Below are positions 15,872 through 27,416 of a stretch of 64,000 nucleotides of DNA, one piece after another. Numbering within the stretch: the first letter of the stretch is position 1; every line of letters starts with the position of its first letter. The notes below the pieces were generated by a model. It was not told the DNA's origin. It did no database searches and worked only from the letters and a program-made list of their open reading frames with translations. The translations under genes were made by a program, and so were the position numbers. Origin of the DNA: Mycobacterium nebraskense (GTDB lineage: Bacteria > Actinomycetota > Actinomycetes > Mycobacteriales > Mycobacteriaceae); the NCBI RefSeq assembly GCF_002102255.1, contig NZ_LQPH01000148.1, positions 84,102 through 148,101 on the forward strand. Direction: 5' to 3'.

Positions 15872-16315
15872 ATGGGCGCCTATCAGACTGTGGTGGTGGG
15901 AACCGACGGCTCGGACTCGTCAATGCGTGCGGTGGACAGGGCGGCGCAGATCGCCGGGCCGGACGCCAGGCTGATCGTCGCGTCGGCGTACCTGCCTCAG
16001 CATGAGGACACCCGGGCCGCCGACGCCCTGCGCGACGAGAGCTACAAGGTGTCCGGTACTGCGCCGATTTACGCGATCCTGCAGGACGCCAAGGAGCGGG
16101 CGCACAAAGCCGGGGCCAAGAACGTCGAAGAGCGCCCGATCGTCGGCGCCCCGGTCGACGCGCTGGTCAAGCTGGCCGAGGACGAAAAGGCCGACCTGCT
16201 GGTCGTCGGAAACGTGGGACTGAGCACGATCGCGGGCCGGCTGCTCGGCTCGGTGCCCGCCAACGTCTCACGCCGGGCCAAGGTCGACGTGCTGATCGTC
16301 CACACCACGTCCTGA
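15872..16315 (+). CDS. Universal stress protein, cAMP-binding type (Rv1636-like)
   Basis: A 147-aa single-domain universal stress protein. It shows VVGTDGSDSS at the N-terminus and the nucleotide-binding GNVGLSTIAGRLLGSVPANVSR motif (a G-x2-G-x9-G(S/N) pattern) near residues 110-131. Mtb Rv1636 (146 aa) binds cAMP in preference to ATP and is thought to act as a cAMP sink, and an adenylate cyclase gene lies 14 kb away in this window. A strong GGGAGGG ribosome binding site 3 nt upstream supports the ATG. The gene ends 5 nt before the convergent metallo-hydrolase gene. Confidence 0.95.
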   Translation: MGAYQTVVVGTDGSDSSMRAVDRAAQIAGPDARLIVASAYLPQHEDTRAADALRDESYKVSGTAPIYAILQDAKERAHKAGAKNVEERPIVGAPVDALVKLAEDEKADLLVVGNVGLSTIAGRLLGSVPANVSRRAKVDVLIVHTTS

Positions 16316-16320
16316 CGGCC

Positions 16321-16998
16321 TTACCAGCCTCGCTCGCGCCATTCGCCCAGGTGAGGGCGCTCGGCGCCGAGCACCGTGTCGTCGCCGTGGCCCGGGTAGA
16401 TGACGGTGGAGTCGTCGTACACGTCGAACACCCGGGTGGTGACGTCGTCGAGTAGCTGGCTGAAATCGCCCGGCTGCCATGTTTTGCCGACGCCCCCCGG
16501 GAACAGGCAGTCACCGGTGAACAGCTGGGTGACCCCGCCCGTCGCGGGCCCGTCGAGGGCGAGCGCGATCGAGCCGGGCGTGTGGCCGCGCAGGTGGATG
16601 ACCTTGAATTGCAATTCGCCGATCTGAACGGTGTCGCCGCCCGACAGCAAACGGTCCGGTTTGACCGGCAGTGGCTCGGCGTCGATCTCGTTGGCGGCGG
16701 TCGGCGCCCCGGTTGCTGCGGCCACGGCCTCCAGCGCCTGCCAGTGGTCGAAGTGCTGATGGCTGGTCACGATCAGCGATACCTTGGGCGCGTTCTGCCG
16801 GATCAGATCGACGAGGAGGTCCGCGTCGTTGGCGGCGTCGATCAACAAGGTCTCTCCGGTCGCGGAACATGTCACCAGATACGCGTTGTTGTCCACAGGG
16901 CCCACTGACACCTTTACGATCGTGGCGCCGGGTAGGGTCCGGCGGGCCGCGGTACCAGGATCGACGTGTCCGGTGTAGTTGTCGTCCAAGGCAGTCAT
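16321..16998 (-). CDS. Metallo-beta-lactamase-fold hydrolase, glyoxalase II-like (Rv1637c)
   Basis: A 225-aa soluble enzyme with the full zinc-binding set: HQHFDH (residues 80-85), His139 in RGHTPGS, Asp163 in FTGD and His204 in YPGHGDD. This matches the glyoxalase II / MBL hydrolase family, which cleaves thioesters such as S-lactoyl conjugates; the natural substrate is not shown by the sequence. The minus-strand frame stays open for over 500 more codons opposite uvrA, but the ATG at 16998 is the true start: it fits the family N-terminus and lies just upstream of the uvrA promoter region. Its stop is 6 nt from that of the stress-protein gene (convergent). Confidence 0.93.
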   Translation of the reverse strand: MTALDDNYTGHVDPGTAARRTLPGATIVKVSVGPVDNNAYLVTCSATGETLLIDAANDADLLVDLIRQNAPKVSLIVTSHQHFDHWQALEAVAAATGAPTAANEIDAEPLPVKPDRLLSGGDTVQIGELQFKVIHLRGHTPGSIALALDGPATGGVTQLFTGDCLFPGGVGKTWQPGDFSQLLDDVTTRVFDVYDDSTVIYPGHGDDTVLGAERPHLGEWRERGW

Positions 16999-17026
16999 AG
17001 CGGCCACGTTACTGGTCAAACGCTGC

Positions 17027-17049
17027 TTGTCGGTATGGGCACATAGCAT
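17027..17049 (+). promoter_or_regulatory. PafBC-type damage promoter of uvrA
   Basis: TTGTCGGTA (17027-17035), 8 nt, then TAGCAT (17044-17049) fits TTGTCRGTG-N8-TANNNT with one mismatch at the last G. Transcription would start near 17056 and leave a 5' leader of about 54 nt before the GTG start. Confidence 0.8.
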
Positions 17050-17109
17050 GGAATGCGCCGTGCGCATTACCGGCTGCAGTACGTAAAAGATCCACTGAGA
17101 GAGGGCAGC

Positions 17110-20013
<2,904 letters not shown>

Positions 20014-20070
20014 GGACTCGTCGCGACACTTAAACGTCGCACACGACACGCCGAAAAACGTCGCCATCGC

Positions 20071-20310
20071 TTACGTTTCGCGGTCATCGGGCCGCATCGA
20101 TTCACGGATCCGCGCCAACCGCTCGGCGGCCGTGCGCTCGCGCTCCTCGTACTGCTCCTCGACCGACCGGCCCTCCGCCGACTCGGCATCGAGCTCCGCG
20201 GCGCCCTGCGCCGTCGCGTACCGGCTCTCGATCTTCTCGCGGACGGATTCGAAGGTCGGCACGCCGGAGCTGTCGTACCCGGGATCGGGCGGGGTTGGTT
20301 CGTCGGGCAT
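20071..20310 (-). CDS. Small acidic conserved protein (Rv1638A-like)
   Basis: A 79-aa hydrophilic protein with a Pro- and Asp-rich N-terminus and then a long charged helix (SVEEQYEERERTAAERLARIRE), probably coiled-coil. It has no signal peptide and no membrane segment. Its function is unknown. By position it corresponds to Mtb Rv1638A, which also lies just after uvrA. It follows the membrane-protein gene by 9 nt on the same strand and is probably the last gene of that minus-strand run. It converges on uvrA with a 57-nt gap. Confidence 0.7.
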   Translation of the reverse strand: MPDEPTPPDPGYDSSGVPTFESVREKIESRYATAQGAAELDAESAEGRSVEEQYEERERTAAERLARIRESMRPDDRET

Positions 20311-20319
20311 ATCGCCACG

Positions 20320-20736
20320 CTACTGATTTCGTTCGAAGTAGCGCACCATCTGCTCCCAGTACACCAGCGTCAACGCCATCTGCACGGCGACAGCGGCCGC
20401 CGCCGGCAGTAGGCGATGGCGGTGGGCGGCGACGACCGCGCCCAGCGCGGCCACCGACGTCAGCGCGCTGACCACCATGGCCGCATCCCGGGGGCGACGG
20501 CTGATCCACAACTCTTCGCCCAGCATCGCCCGGGTCGACCACGCCCGCTCGTGTGCCGGCTTGCCGAAAACGACGGGGTTGACGGCCAGCCACAGCGCAA
20601 TCCACGCCGCATGGCTCCAGCGCCGCGTCCACGGCGGCACCAGGATCAGCGGGGTACTCGCCCAGCGGGTCCAGGCACTCCACGGATTGCAGTGCCGCGC
20701 AATGATCGCACGCTGAATCTGCGCGACGGACAGCAC
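20320..20736 (-). CDS. Conserved membrane protein, DUF6653-like
   Basis: A 138-aa protein with about three hydrophobic segments, near residues 24-35, 40-55 and 85-130. It is rich in Trp, and has the pattern HCNPWSAWTRWASTPL at the N-terminus and HERAWSTRAMLGEELW in the middle. The family is found beside other actinobacterial membrane proteins, and its function is unknown. The start is GTG at 20736, only 6 nt after the esterase stop, so the genes are probably cotranscribed. Confidence 0.72.
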   Translation of the reverse strand: MLSVAQIQRAIIARHCNPWSAWTRWASTPLILVPPWTRRWSHAAWIALWLAVNPVVFGKPAHERAWSTRAMLGEELWISRRPRDAAMVVSALTSVAALGAVVAAHRHRLLPAAAAVAVQMALTLVYWEQMVRYFERNQ

Positions 20737-20742
20737 CGGCGG

Positions 20743-22224
20743 CTATCGCCGGGCGGGGGAATGGTCGGCCGGGACGACGACCGGGGTGGCAGGCGCGGAT
20801 GGGGCGGCGCCGGGCAACGCGGTCCGCGGGATGCCCGGCGTGCCCAGCCGCCCGGCCAGCCACGGCAGGGCGGCGGCGAAGACCCGGTCCGCGAATGGCC
20901 AATCGTGCTTGCCGGGCTGCGCCAGCACCGCGCAGTCGATCCCGTTGGCACGCCCGAGCGAACACAGCGAATAGGCGGCCGCCGTCTGGTTGCCGGGGTC
21001 GACGGCCGCCTCCCGGCTGGCCAGACGGATCGCGCCGCTGTCGGTCATCACCGGGTCGTGGCGCGGCGCCGGCGGACCCTCCGAGGAAATCGCGAACCAG
21101 CCGGCCACGTCGCTGTACGGCCCGTGCCGGCTGATCACCGTGCTCGGGTCGAATGCCGCCCACGCGTCGGCGTTCCCGCCGAAGAGCCGGGCGATGGTTT
21201 GGGCCTTGTTTCCGGCGTTGGGGAAGAAGTCGCCGGCGACGTCGACGAACGCGCTGAACATGTCGGGGTGCATGACGGTCAGGTCCACGGCGCAGGTCCC
21301 GCCCATCGACCAACCGGCGATGCCCCAGCTGGACCGGTCGTGGCTGACGCCGAACTTGGAAACCATGTACGGCACAACGTCTTTGGTCAGATGGTCGGCG
21401 GCATTTCCGCGGACGCCGTTGACGCATTCGGTGTCGTTGTTGAAGGCCCCGCCGGAGTCGACGAACACCAACACCGGCGCTTTGCCGTCGTGAGCGGCCG
21501 CGAAGTCGTCGATCGTCTTGACCGCGTTGCCCGCGCGGGTCCAGTCCGCGGGGGTGTTGAACTGGCCCCCGATCATCATGACCGTCGGCAGCGCCGGCGG
21601 CGGGCTGCTGGTGAACCATTCGGGCGGCAGGTAAACCAGCTCACCTCGATGCTTGAAATGCGATGCGTCGGAGGGGATCACCACCGGAACCACGCTGCCG
21701 TGCGGCGGTCGCGCCCGTTTGGCGGCCATCGCGGTGACGGTGGCCGGGTCGGTCTGATCGGGCAGGGGACCGGAGGTGAGCTGGTTCCAGGCCGCCTGCA
21801 CGGTCGGGAAGTAGCCGACCCACAGGTTGAGCACCAGCGCGGCGCACAGCGCGCACAACGGCACGGCCACCAGCCCGGCGCCGCGCTGCCAGCGGCGTGC
21901 GCCTTGCCACCCCAGGATCAGCACCGCCACCGCCATGCCGGTCAACGTGATCCAGAGCCACAGCGCGGCCGGCGCGGGCTCGTCGGACAGGCCGCGGTCG
22001 ACGATGTACCAGTGCGTCAGGTAGGCCGCGGCAGCACCGGCCAGCGCAGCCGCCGGCAACCACACCGTCCGCCAACGGCGCGACCGCCAGCCGACGGCCA
22101 GCGTCAGCACCACCGCGGTCACCACCTGGACCGTGATGGGCACCCAGCCGTGCATCAGCGACGTGTGACTACTTGCCAGCAACTGCGTCGCGGTGTTGGT
22201 CGTGGACGCGGTCACGGGATTCAT
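20743..22224 (-). CDS. Membrane-anchored esterase of the antigen 85/esterase D fold (Rv1639c-like)
   Basis: A 493-aa protein. Four hydrophobic helices (about residues 28-46, 54-72, 87-106 and 117-137) anchor it. The rest is an extracytoplasmic alpha/beta hydrolase with the nucleophile elbow GWSMGG (Ser306), an oxyanion segment MIGGQFNTP, a probable acid in the DVAGDFF region, and His in the C-terminal KHDWPF. The fold resembles mycolyltransferases and other putative esterases of mycobacterial cell-wall proteins, so it may act on a lipid or acyl ester in the envelope; the substrate is unknown. It is followed by two small genes on the same strand. Upstream, lysX ends about 76 nt away. Confidence 0.85.
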   Translation of the reverse strand: MNPVTASTTNTATQLLASSHTSLMHGWVPITVQVVTAVVLTLAVGWRSRRWRTVWLPAAALAGAAAAYLTHWYIVDRGLSDEPAPAALWLWITLTGMAVAVLILGWQGARRWQRGAGLVAVPLCALCAALVLNLWVGYFPTVQAAWNQLTSGPLPDQTDPATVTAMAAKRARPPHGSVVPVVIPSDASHFKHRGELVYLPPEWFTSSPPPALPTVMMIGGQFNTPADWTRAGNAVKTIDDFAAAHDGKAPVLVFVDSGGAFNNDTECVNGVRGNAADHLTKDVVPYMVSKFGVSHDRSSWGIAGWSMGGTCAVDLTVMHPDMFSAFVDVAGDFFPNAGNKAQTIARLFGGNADAWAAFDPSTVISRHGPYSDVAGWFAISSEGPPAPRHDPVMTDSGAIRLASREAAVDPGNQTAAAYSLCSLGRANGIDCAVLAQPGKHDWPFADRVFAAALPWLAGRLGTPGIPRTALPGAAPSAPATPVVVPADHSPARR

Positions 22225-22300
22225 TGTGATCCATTGTTAACCGGCCTGGAACATATTCACCGAATGTTCGCTCTGGGCCGCGTGCGTGTCGGGAGGCCGG

Positions 22301-25300
22301 CTAGTGCGGCTTGGCCAGCGGAAATGGCAGGGTCTCGCGGATGCTGAGGCCGGTTATGAGCATGACGAGCCGATCGACGCCCATGCCGAGCCCGCCGGTG
22401 GGCGGCATCGCGTACTCCATGGCTTGCAGGAAGTCCTCGTCGAGCTCCATAGCCTCGGGGTCGCCGCCGGCGGCCAGCAGCGACTGCTCCTGCAGGCGGC
22501 GACGCTGCTCCACCGGGTCGGTGAGCTCGCTGTAGGCGGTCCCCAGCTCGATCCCCCACGCCACCAGGTCCCACCGCTCGGCGACACCGCGCCGGCTGCG
22601 GTGCGGCCGGGTCAACGGCGAGACGGAGGTCGGGAAGTCGATGTAGAAGGTCGGCCGCTCGGTCCGGTCCTCGACGAGGTGCTCGTAAAGCTCCAACACC
22701 ACTGCGCCGGCGTCCCACTGCGCCCGATACGGAATGTGGGCGGCGTCGGAGAGTTTGCGCAAAACGGACAAGGGGGTGTCGGGATCGATGTGTTCCCCGA
22801 GCGCTTCGGACACCGCGTGGTGCACGGTCTTCACCGGCCAATCCCCGGAGATGTCGAGCGGTTCGAGGCGGCCGTCGGCACCTGAGTAGGCGGGGCCGTG
22901 CCGGGGCCGCAGCACCGTCTGCTCCCCGTTGGCGGCCTGAGCGGCGTTTTGAATGAGCTCCCGGCAGCCGTCGATCCAGACCGTGTAGTCGGCGTGCGCC
23001 TGGTAGGCCTCCAGCAGCGTGAACTCCGGGTTGTGGCTGAAGTCCACTCCCTCGTTACGGAAAGCCCGGCCCAGCTCGAACACCCGCTCCACGCCGCCGA
23101 CGCACAACCGCTTGAGGTACAGCTCCGGCGCGATCCGCAGAAACAGGTCCATGTCGTAGGTGTTGATGTGGGTGACGAACGGCCGGGCCGTGGCTCCGCC
23201 GTGGATCTGCTGCAGGATCGGCGTCTCGACCTCGATGAATCCCTTGGCGAACAACGTTTCCCGGATGGAGCGCAGGACGCTGCTGCGGGCCGTGACCAGC
23301 TCGCGGGACTCGGGATTGACCGCCAGGTCGACGTAGCGGGTCCGCACCCGCGCCTCCGGGTCGGTCAGCCCCTTCCACTTGTTCGGCAGCGGCCGCAGGC
23401 ACTTACCGATCATCCGCCAGTCGCGCACGATCAAGGAGCGGGTTCCGTTCTTGGAAAAGCCCATGTGCCCGGTCATCTCGACCAGGTCGCCAAGATCGAT
23501 GGCCGCGGTGAAATCCGCGGTGCCGCTGTGCTCCAAGCGTGAATTGTCCAGCAGCACTTGCAATTCGCCCGACCAGTCCCGAAGCTGGGCGAACAGCACT
23601 CCGCCGTAGTCGCGTATCCGCAGTATCCGGCCCGACACCGAGACGGTTTCCTGGTCGTCGGCTTCCAATGCCCGGGATACGGTGTGGCTGGGCGGAGACC
23701 CCACCGGGTAGGCGTCAATGCCGTTGCGCCGCAGTACCTTGAGTTTGGCCAGGCGCACCCGCACCTGCTCAGGTAGGCGGGCTATCGACTCCTCCAGTTC
23801 CGCATCGTCGCGTCGTTGCTCCAATTCACTGACGTCGGGCGCCGAGCCGTCGTGATGCAGCAGGCCCGACTCCGCCAGCCTGGCCGGCACGGCGGGGTGG
23901 TGGCCAGTGTGCACCCTGTCGCGCCGGGTGAACGGCAGCACCAGGAAGCCCTCCGCGATCACCGAGGCGACGCCGACCCGGGGGATCAGGCGCGCGTCTT
24001 CGTAGCAGGCGTAGCGCGGAACCCATTCGGGTTGGTATTTCATGTTCGAGCGGTACAGCGTCTCCAGCTGCCACCACCGCGAGAAGAACAGCAGCAGCCC
24101 TCGCCACAACCGGGCGACCGGGCCGGCGCCGAGCTGTGCGCCCTGTTCGAACGCCGAGCGGAACATCGCGAAGTTCAGCGAAATACGGCTGATGCCAAGG
24201 GTTTCAGCGGTCAGGGCGAGCTCGCTGACCATGAGCTCGATGGTGCCGTTGGGGGATTGCGGGGAGCGGCGCATCAAGTCCAGCGAGACGCCGGTGGTTC
24301 CCCAAGGGACCAGCGACAGCATCGCCACGACGGTGCCGTCGCGGTCCAGCGCTTCGACCAGCAGGCAATCGCCATCCGCCGGGTCGCCGAGCCGGCCCAG
24401 CGCCATGGAAAAGCCGCGCTCGGTCTGGGTGTCGCGCCAGGCGTCGGCGCGGGTGATGGTCTGGGCCATCTCCTCGGCCGCGATGTCGCGGTGCCGCCGG
24501 ATGCGCAGGGTGAGTCCGGCCCGGCGTGCTCGGGTCACGGCTTGGCGCACTCCGCGCATGTCGGGACCGGACAGCCGGAAATCGCCGGTCCGCAGGATCG
24601 CCTCGTCGCCCAACTCGAGGGCGTTGAGACCGGCTTCCCGATATACCCGCGCGCCCTGCGTGCTGGCGCCCATCACGCCCGGCGCCCAGCCGTAGCTTTG
24701 GCACAGTCCCAGCCAGGCATCGATGGCCTGCGGCCATGCCCGCGGGTCGCCGATCGGGTCGCCGCTGGCCAGGCAGACGCCGACTTCGACGCGGTAGGTG
24801 ATGGCGGCGCGGCCGCTCGGCGCGAACACCACCGACTTGTCGCGGCGGGTCGCGAAGTAGCCCAACGAATCGTTCTTGCCCCACAACTCGAGAAGCCCGC
24901 GGATGGCCGACTCGTCCTCACCGGTCAGCGCGTTTTCGGCGTGCTGGGATTGGAAGAGCACGATGGTCGCCATGATCAGCGCCAGCGCGCCGAACAGCCC
25001 GAAGATCGCGTTGAGGAACACGTGCGGCTTGCCGGTGAACAGGTCCGGATCGGCCAGGGCGAATCCGACCACCCGGTTGGCCACGTAGGGCAGGCGGTCC
25101 TGGCGCGCCAGCGTCCCGGGCCACAACTCCACCATGCCCCAGGACACCAGGATTCCGATCACGTCCCCGGCGACCAGCACCGCGGCCGCTTTGACCAGTG
25201 CGCCCTTGCGGACCTTGGCCCAGAACTCCCGGTAGGCCAAAACCAGCAGGACGATCGCGACGATGTGCACCGCGAACCCGAGGTTCTCGCCGAAGGTCTC

Positions 25301-25720
25301 CGCCGCTGTGTTGTCGCCCGCGGCGATGTCGGCGGCGTTCAGCCCGGCGGCAAGGATCATCTGGCCGAGCAACACCAGCCAGGCGATCCGTTTCCGCGCG
25401 GTCAGGGCCGCCGCCAGCAACGCGAGCACGAACGACCACGCGATGCTGGTGTCGGGGAAGTTGAACAGGTAGTCGTTGATGAACTCGCGGGGGACCTTGA
25501 TCAGCCACCGGATCGCCGGGGACACACTGGCCAGCAACGACACCGTGGCGATGACGCCCACGATCCAACCGGCCGCCGCCGGTACCCAGCGATACCGGGA
25601 ATGCGACCGACCGCGAGGTCCCGAACGGGGCCCCAAACGAGATGAAGCGAGTGTCACAGACCGCGAGGATATGCCCTCAATCCGTGAAAAGCTTGGCGAA
25701 GCGCGAATAGTGACTGGCAA
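22301..25720 (-). CDS. lysX: Bifunctional lysylphosphatidylglycerol synthase / lysyl-tRNA synthetase
   Basis: LysX charges tRNA with lysine and transfers it to phosphatidylglycerol, which makes the membrane less negative and resistant to cationic peptides. The 1139-aa protein has about six membrane helices (residues 50-265), a cytosolic DUF2156/MprF-like aminoacyl transferase (about 280-600), an OB-fold anticodon-binding domain (about 680-780) and a class II LysRS core with motif 2 FELGRAFRNEGVDFSHNPEF and motif 3 GGLGMGVDRLVM. It closely follows Mtb LysX (1172 aa). The start is uncertain: TTG at 25720 gives the longest form, and an in-frame GTG at 25657 is an alternative. It is divergent from the infC operon. 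Confidence 0.95.
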   Translation of the reverse strand: MPVTIRASPSFSRIEGISSRSVTLASSRLGPRSGPRGRSHSRYRWVPAAAGWIVGVIATVSLLASVSPAIRWLIKVPREFINDYLFNFPDTSIAWSFVLALLAAALTARKRIAWLVLLGQMILAAGLNAADIAAGDNTAAETFGENLGFAVHIVAIVLLVLAYREFWAKVRKGALVKAAAVLVAGDVIGILVSWGMVELWPGTLARQDRLPYVANRVVGFALADPDLFTGKPHVFLNAIFGLFGALALIMATIVLFQSQHAENALTGEDESAIRGLLELWGKNDSLGYFATRRDKSVVFAPSGRAAITYRVEVGVCLASGDPIGDPRAWPQAIDAWLGLCQSYGWAPGVMGASTQGARVYREAGLNALELGDEAILRTGDFRLSGPDMRGVRQAVTRARRAGLTLRIRRHRDIAAEEMAQTITRADAWRDTQTERGFSMALGRLGDPADGDCLLVEALDRDGTVVAMLSLVPWGTTGVSLDLMRRSPQSPNGTIELMVSELALTAETLGISRISLNFAMFRSAFEQGAQLGAGPVARLWRGLLLFFSRWWQLETLYRSNMKYQPEWVPRYACYEDARLIPRVGVASVIAEGFLVLPFTRRDRVHTGHHPAVPARLAESGLLHHDGSAPDVSELEQRRDDAELEESIARLPEQVRVRLAKLKVLRRNGIDAYPVGSPPSHTVSRALEADDQETVSVSGRILRIRDYGGVLFAQLRDWSGELQVLLDNSRLEHSGTADFTAAIDLGDLVEMTGHMGFSKNGTRSLIVRDWRMIGKCLRPLPNKWKGLTDPEARVRTRYVDLAVNPESRELVTARSSVLRSIRETLFAKGFIEVETPILQQIHGGATARPFVTHINTYDMDLFLRIAPELYLKRLCVGGVERVFELGRAFRNEGVDFSHNPEFTLLEAYQAHADYTVWIDGCRELIQNAAQAANGEQTVLRPRHGPAYSGADGRLEPLDISGDWPVKTVHHAVSEALGEHIDPDTPLSVLRKLSDAAHIPYRAQWDAGAVVLELYEHLVEDRTERPTFYIDFPTSVSPLTRPHRSRRGVAERWDLVAWGIELGTAYSELTDPVEQRRRLQEQSLLAAGGDPEAMELDEDFLQAMEYAMPPTGGLGMGVDRLVMLITGLSIRETLPFPLAKPH

Positions 25721-25919
25721 TAGATTGGCCGGGTTCTGGAAGCGTGCCGGTGCGTGCCGGACGGGGGTCGGGGGCGAAGTGCGGAAAGCGGCCCCGTGGC
25801 TGCTAAACTAGCGTCCGCGACCATCCCGGCGAAGGCCAGGAACAGTAAGTGGAGTCCCACTCCCACCGCGGGCCACGAAATTACTTCAAGGCTTGGCGGT
25901 CCGGTCACAGACATCGCGC

Positions 25920-25952
25920 ATGTCTGTTCCGCGGGCAACGCGGGCGGCTTGA
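25920..25952 (+). CDS. Possible 10-codon leader peptide in the infC leader
   Basis: ATG at 25920 followed by ten codons and TGA at 25950 encodes MSVPRATRAA. The stop overlaps the 5' arm of the hairpin at 25945-25966, so a ribosome on this uORF would keep that hairpin open and could alter folding of the terminator just downstream. There is no good ribosome binding site, so translation is unproven. Confidence 0.3.
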   Translation: MSVPRATRAA

Positions 25953-25983
25953 CCAGTTGCAAGCCGTGATCGGTCGGCATTGG

Positions 25984-26005
25984 GCCCTGCTATTGCAGGG
26001 CTTTT
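25984..26005 (+). terminator. Intrinsic terminator/attenuator in the infC leader
   Basis: A perfect 7-bp stem GCCCTGC/GCAGGGC with a TATT loop is followed directly by TTTT. It lies about 97 nt before the infC start and after the putative promoter, so it would act inside the leader. A second hairpin, CGGCTTG-N8-CAAGCCG (25945-25966), lies just before it. Confidence 0.7.
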
Positions 26006-26101
26006 CTGCTGGTGGTGTGGTGTTTCCGCCGCTGAATCCGAAACGGACCCAGGCCCTGGCCGTGATTGCAGGACATTTATAAGCCCAACAAGGGAGGCCC
26101 C

Positions 26102-26707
<606 letters not shown>

Positions 26708-26739
26708 ACCGACCCGAGAACTGAAGAACTAGAGGAAAC

Positions 26740-26934
26740 ATGCCCAAGGCCAAGACCCACAGCGGGGCTTCGAAGCGGTTCCGGCGCACCGGAACCGGCA
26801 AGATCGTCCGCCAGAAAGCCAATCGTCGCCACCTGTTAGAGCACAAGTCGTCCACCCGGACTCGTCGTCTGGAAGGTCGCACCACGGTGTCGGCCAACGA
26901 CACCAAGCGCATCAACAAGCTGCTGAACGGCTGA
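26740..26934 (+). CDS. rpmI: 50S ribosomal protein L35
   Basis: A 64-aa, highly basic protein with the family pattern MPKAKTHSGASKRFRRTGTGKI and RHLLEHKSSTRTRRL. It is the usual partner of L20 in the large subunit. It is the second gene of the infC-rpmI-rplT operon. An AGAGGAAAC ribosome binding site precedes the ATG. Confidence 0.98.
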   Translation: MPKAKTHSGASKRFRRTGTGKIVRQKANRRHLLEHKSSTRTRRLEGRTTVSANDTKRINKLLNG

Positions 26935-26952
26935 CCATCGCGCCGGGGCCAG

Positions 26953-26968
26953 TGGGTGCCGGCACCCA
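26953..26968 (+). promoter_or_regulatory. Perfect palindrome between rpmI and rplT
   Basis: TGGGTGCCGGCACCCA is a perfect 16-bp palindrome in the 67-nt gap before rplT. In RNA it would form a GC-rich hairpin about 33 nt before the rplT start. It has no T-tract, so it is not a classic terminator; it may be an mRNA processing or regulatory element. Confidence 0.4.
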
Positions 26969-27001
26969 ACCATTTACTTTGAACGAGAGTAGGAACATCC
27001 C

Positions 27002-27397
27002 ATGGCACGCGTGAAGCGGGCGGTCAACGCCCACAAGAAGAGGCGCAGCATCCTCAAGGCCTCGAAGGGCTATCGCGGCCAGCGATCGCGGCTCTACCGC
27101 AAAGCGAAAGAGCAGCAACTGCATTCGCTGAACTACGCCTACCGCGACCGCCGCGCGCGCAAGGGCGAGTTCCGGAAACTGTGGATCTCGCGGATCAACG
27201 CGGCCGCCCGCGCCAACGACATCACCTACAACCGGCTGATCCAGGGTCTGAAGGCCGCCGGTGTGGAAGTGGACCGCAAGAACCTCGCCGACATCGCGAT
27301 CACCGATCCCGCCGCGTTCACCGCGCTGGTTGACGTCGCCCGGGCCGCGCTGCCCGAGGACGTCAATGCTCCCTCGGATTCGGGAGAGGCCGCCTAG
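27002..27397 (+). CDS. rplT: 50S ribosomal protein L20
   Basis: A 131-aa basic protein. The N-terminal MARVKRAVNAHKKRRSILK extension binds 23S rRNA, and the globular part contains the RDRRARKGEFRKLWI and NRLI motifs. L20 is an early assembly protein of the 50S subunit and in other bacteria represses its own operon by binding the leader mRNA. It is the third gene of the operon; tsnR follows with a gap of about 20 nt. Confidence 0.98.
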   Translation: MARVKRAVNAHKKRRSILKASKGYRGQRSRLYRKAKEQQLHSLNYAYRDRRARKGEFRKLWISRINAAARANDITYNRLIQGLKAAGVEVDRKNLADIAITDPAAFTALVDVARAALPEDVNAPSDSGEAA

Positions 27398-27416
27398 CCC
27401 GGCTTCCGATGTGCAG

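Larger units (their letters stand above)
25804..26101 (+). promoter_or_regulatory. Structured 5' leader of the infC operon
   Basis: This covers most of the 381-nt gap between lysX and infC. TAAACT (25804-25809) is a possible -10; no convincing -35 is seen. The leader then holds a short uORF (25920-25952), a hairpin (25945-25966), an intrinsic terminator (25984-26005) and a strong ribosome binding site AGGGAGG (26091-26097). The order of elements suggests transcription attenuation of infC-rpmI-rplT. Confidence 0.6.
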
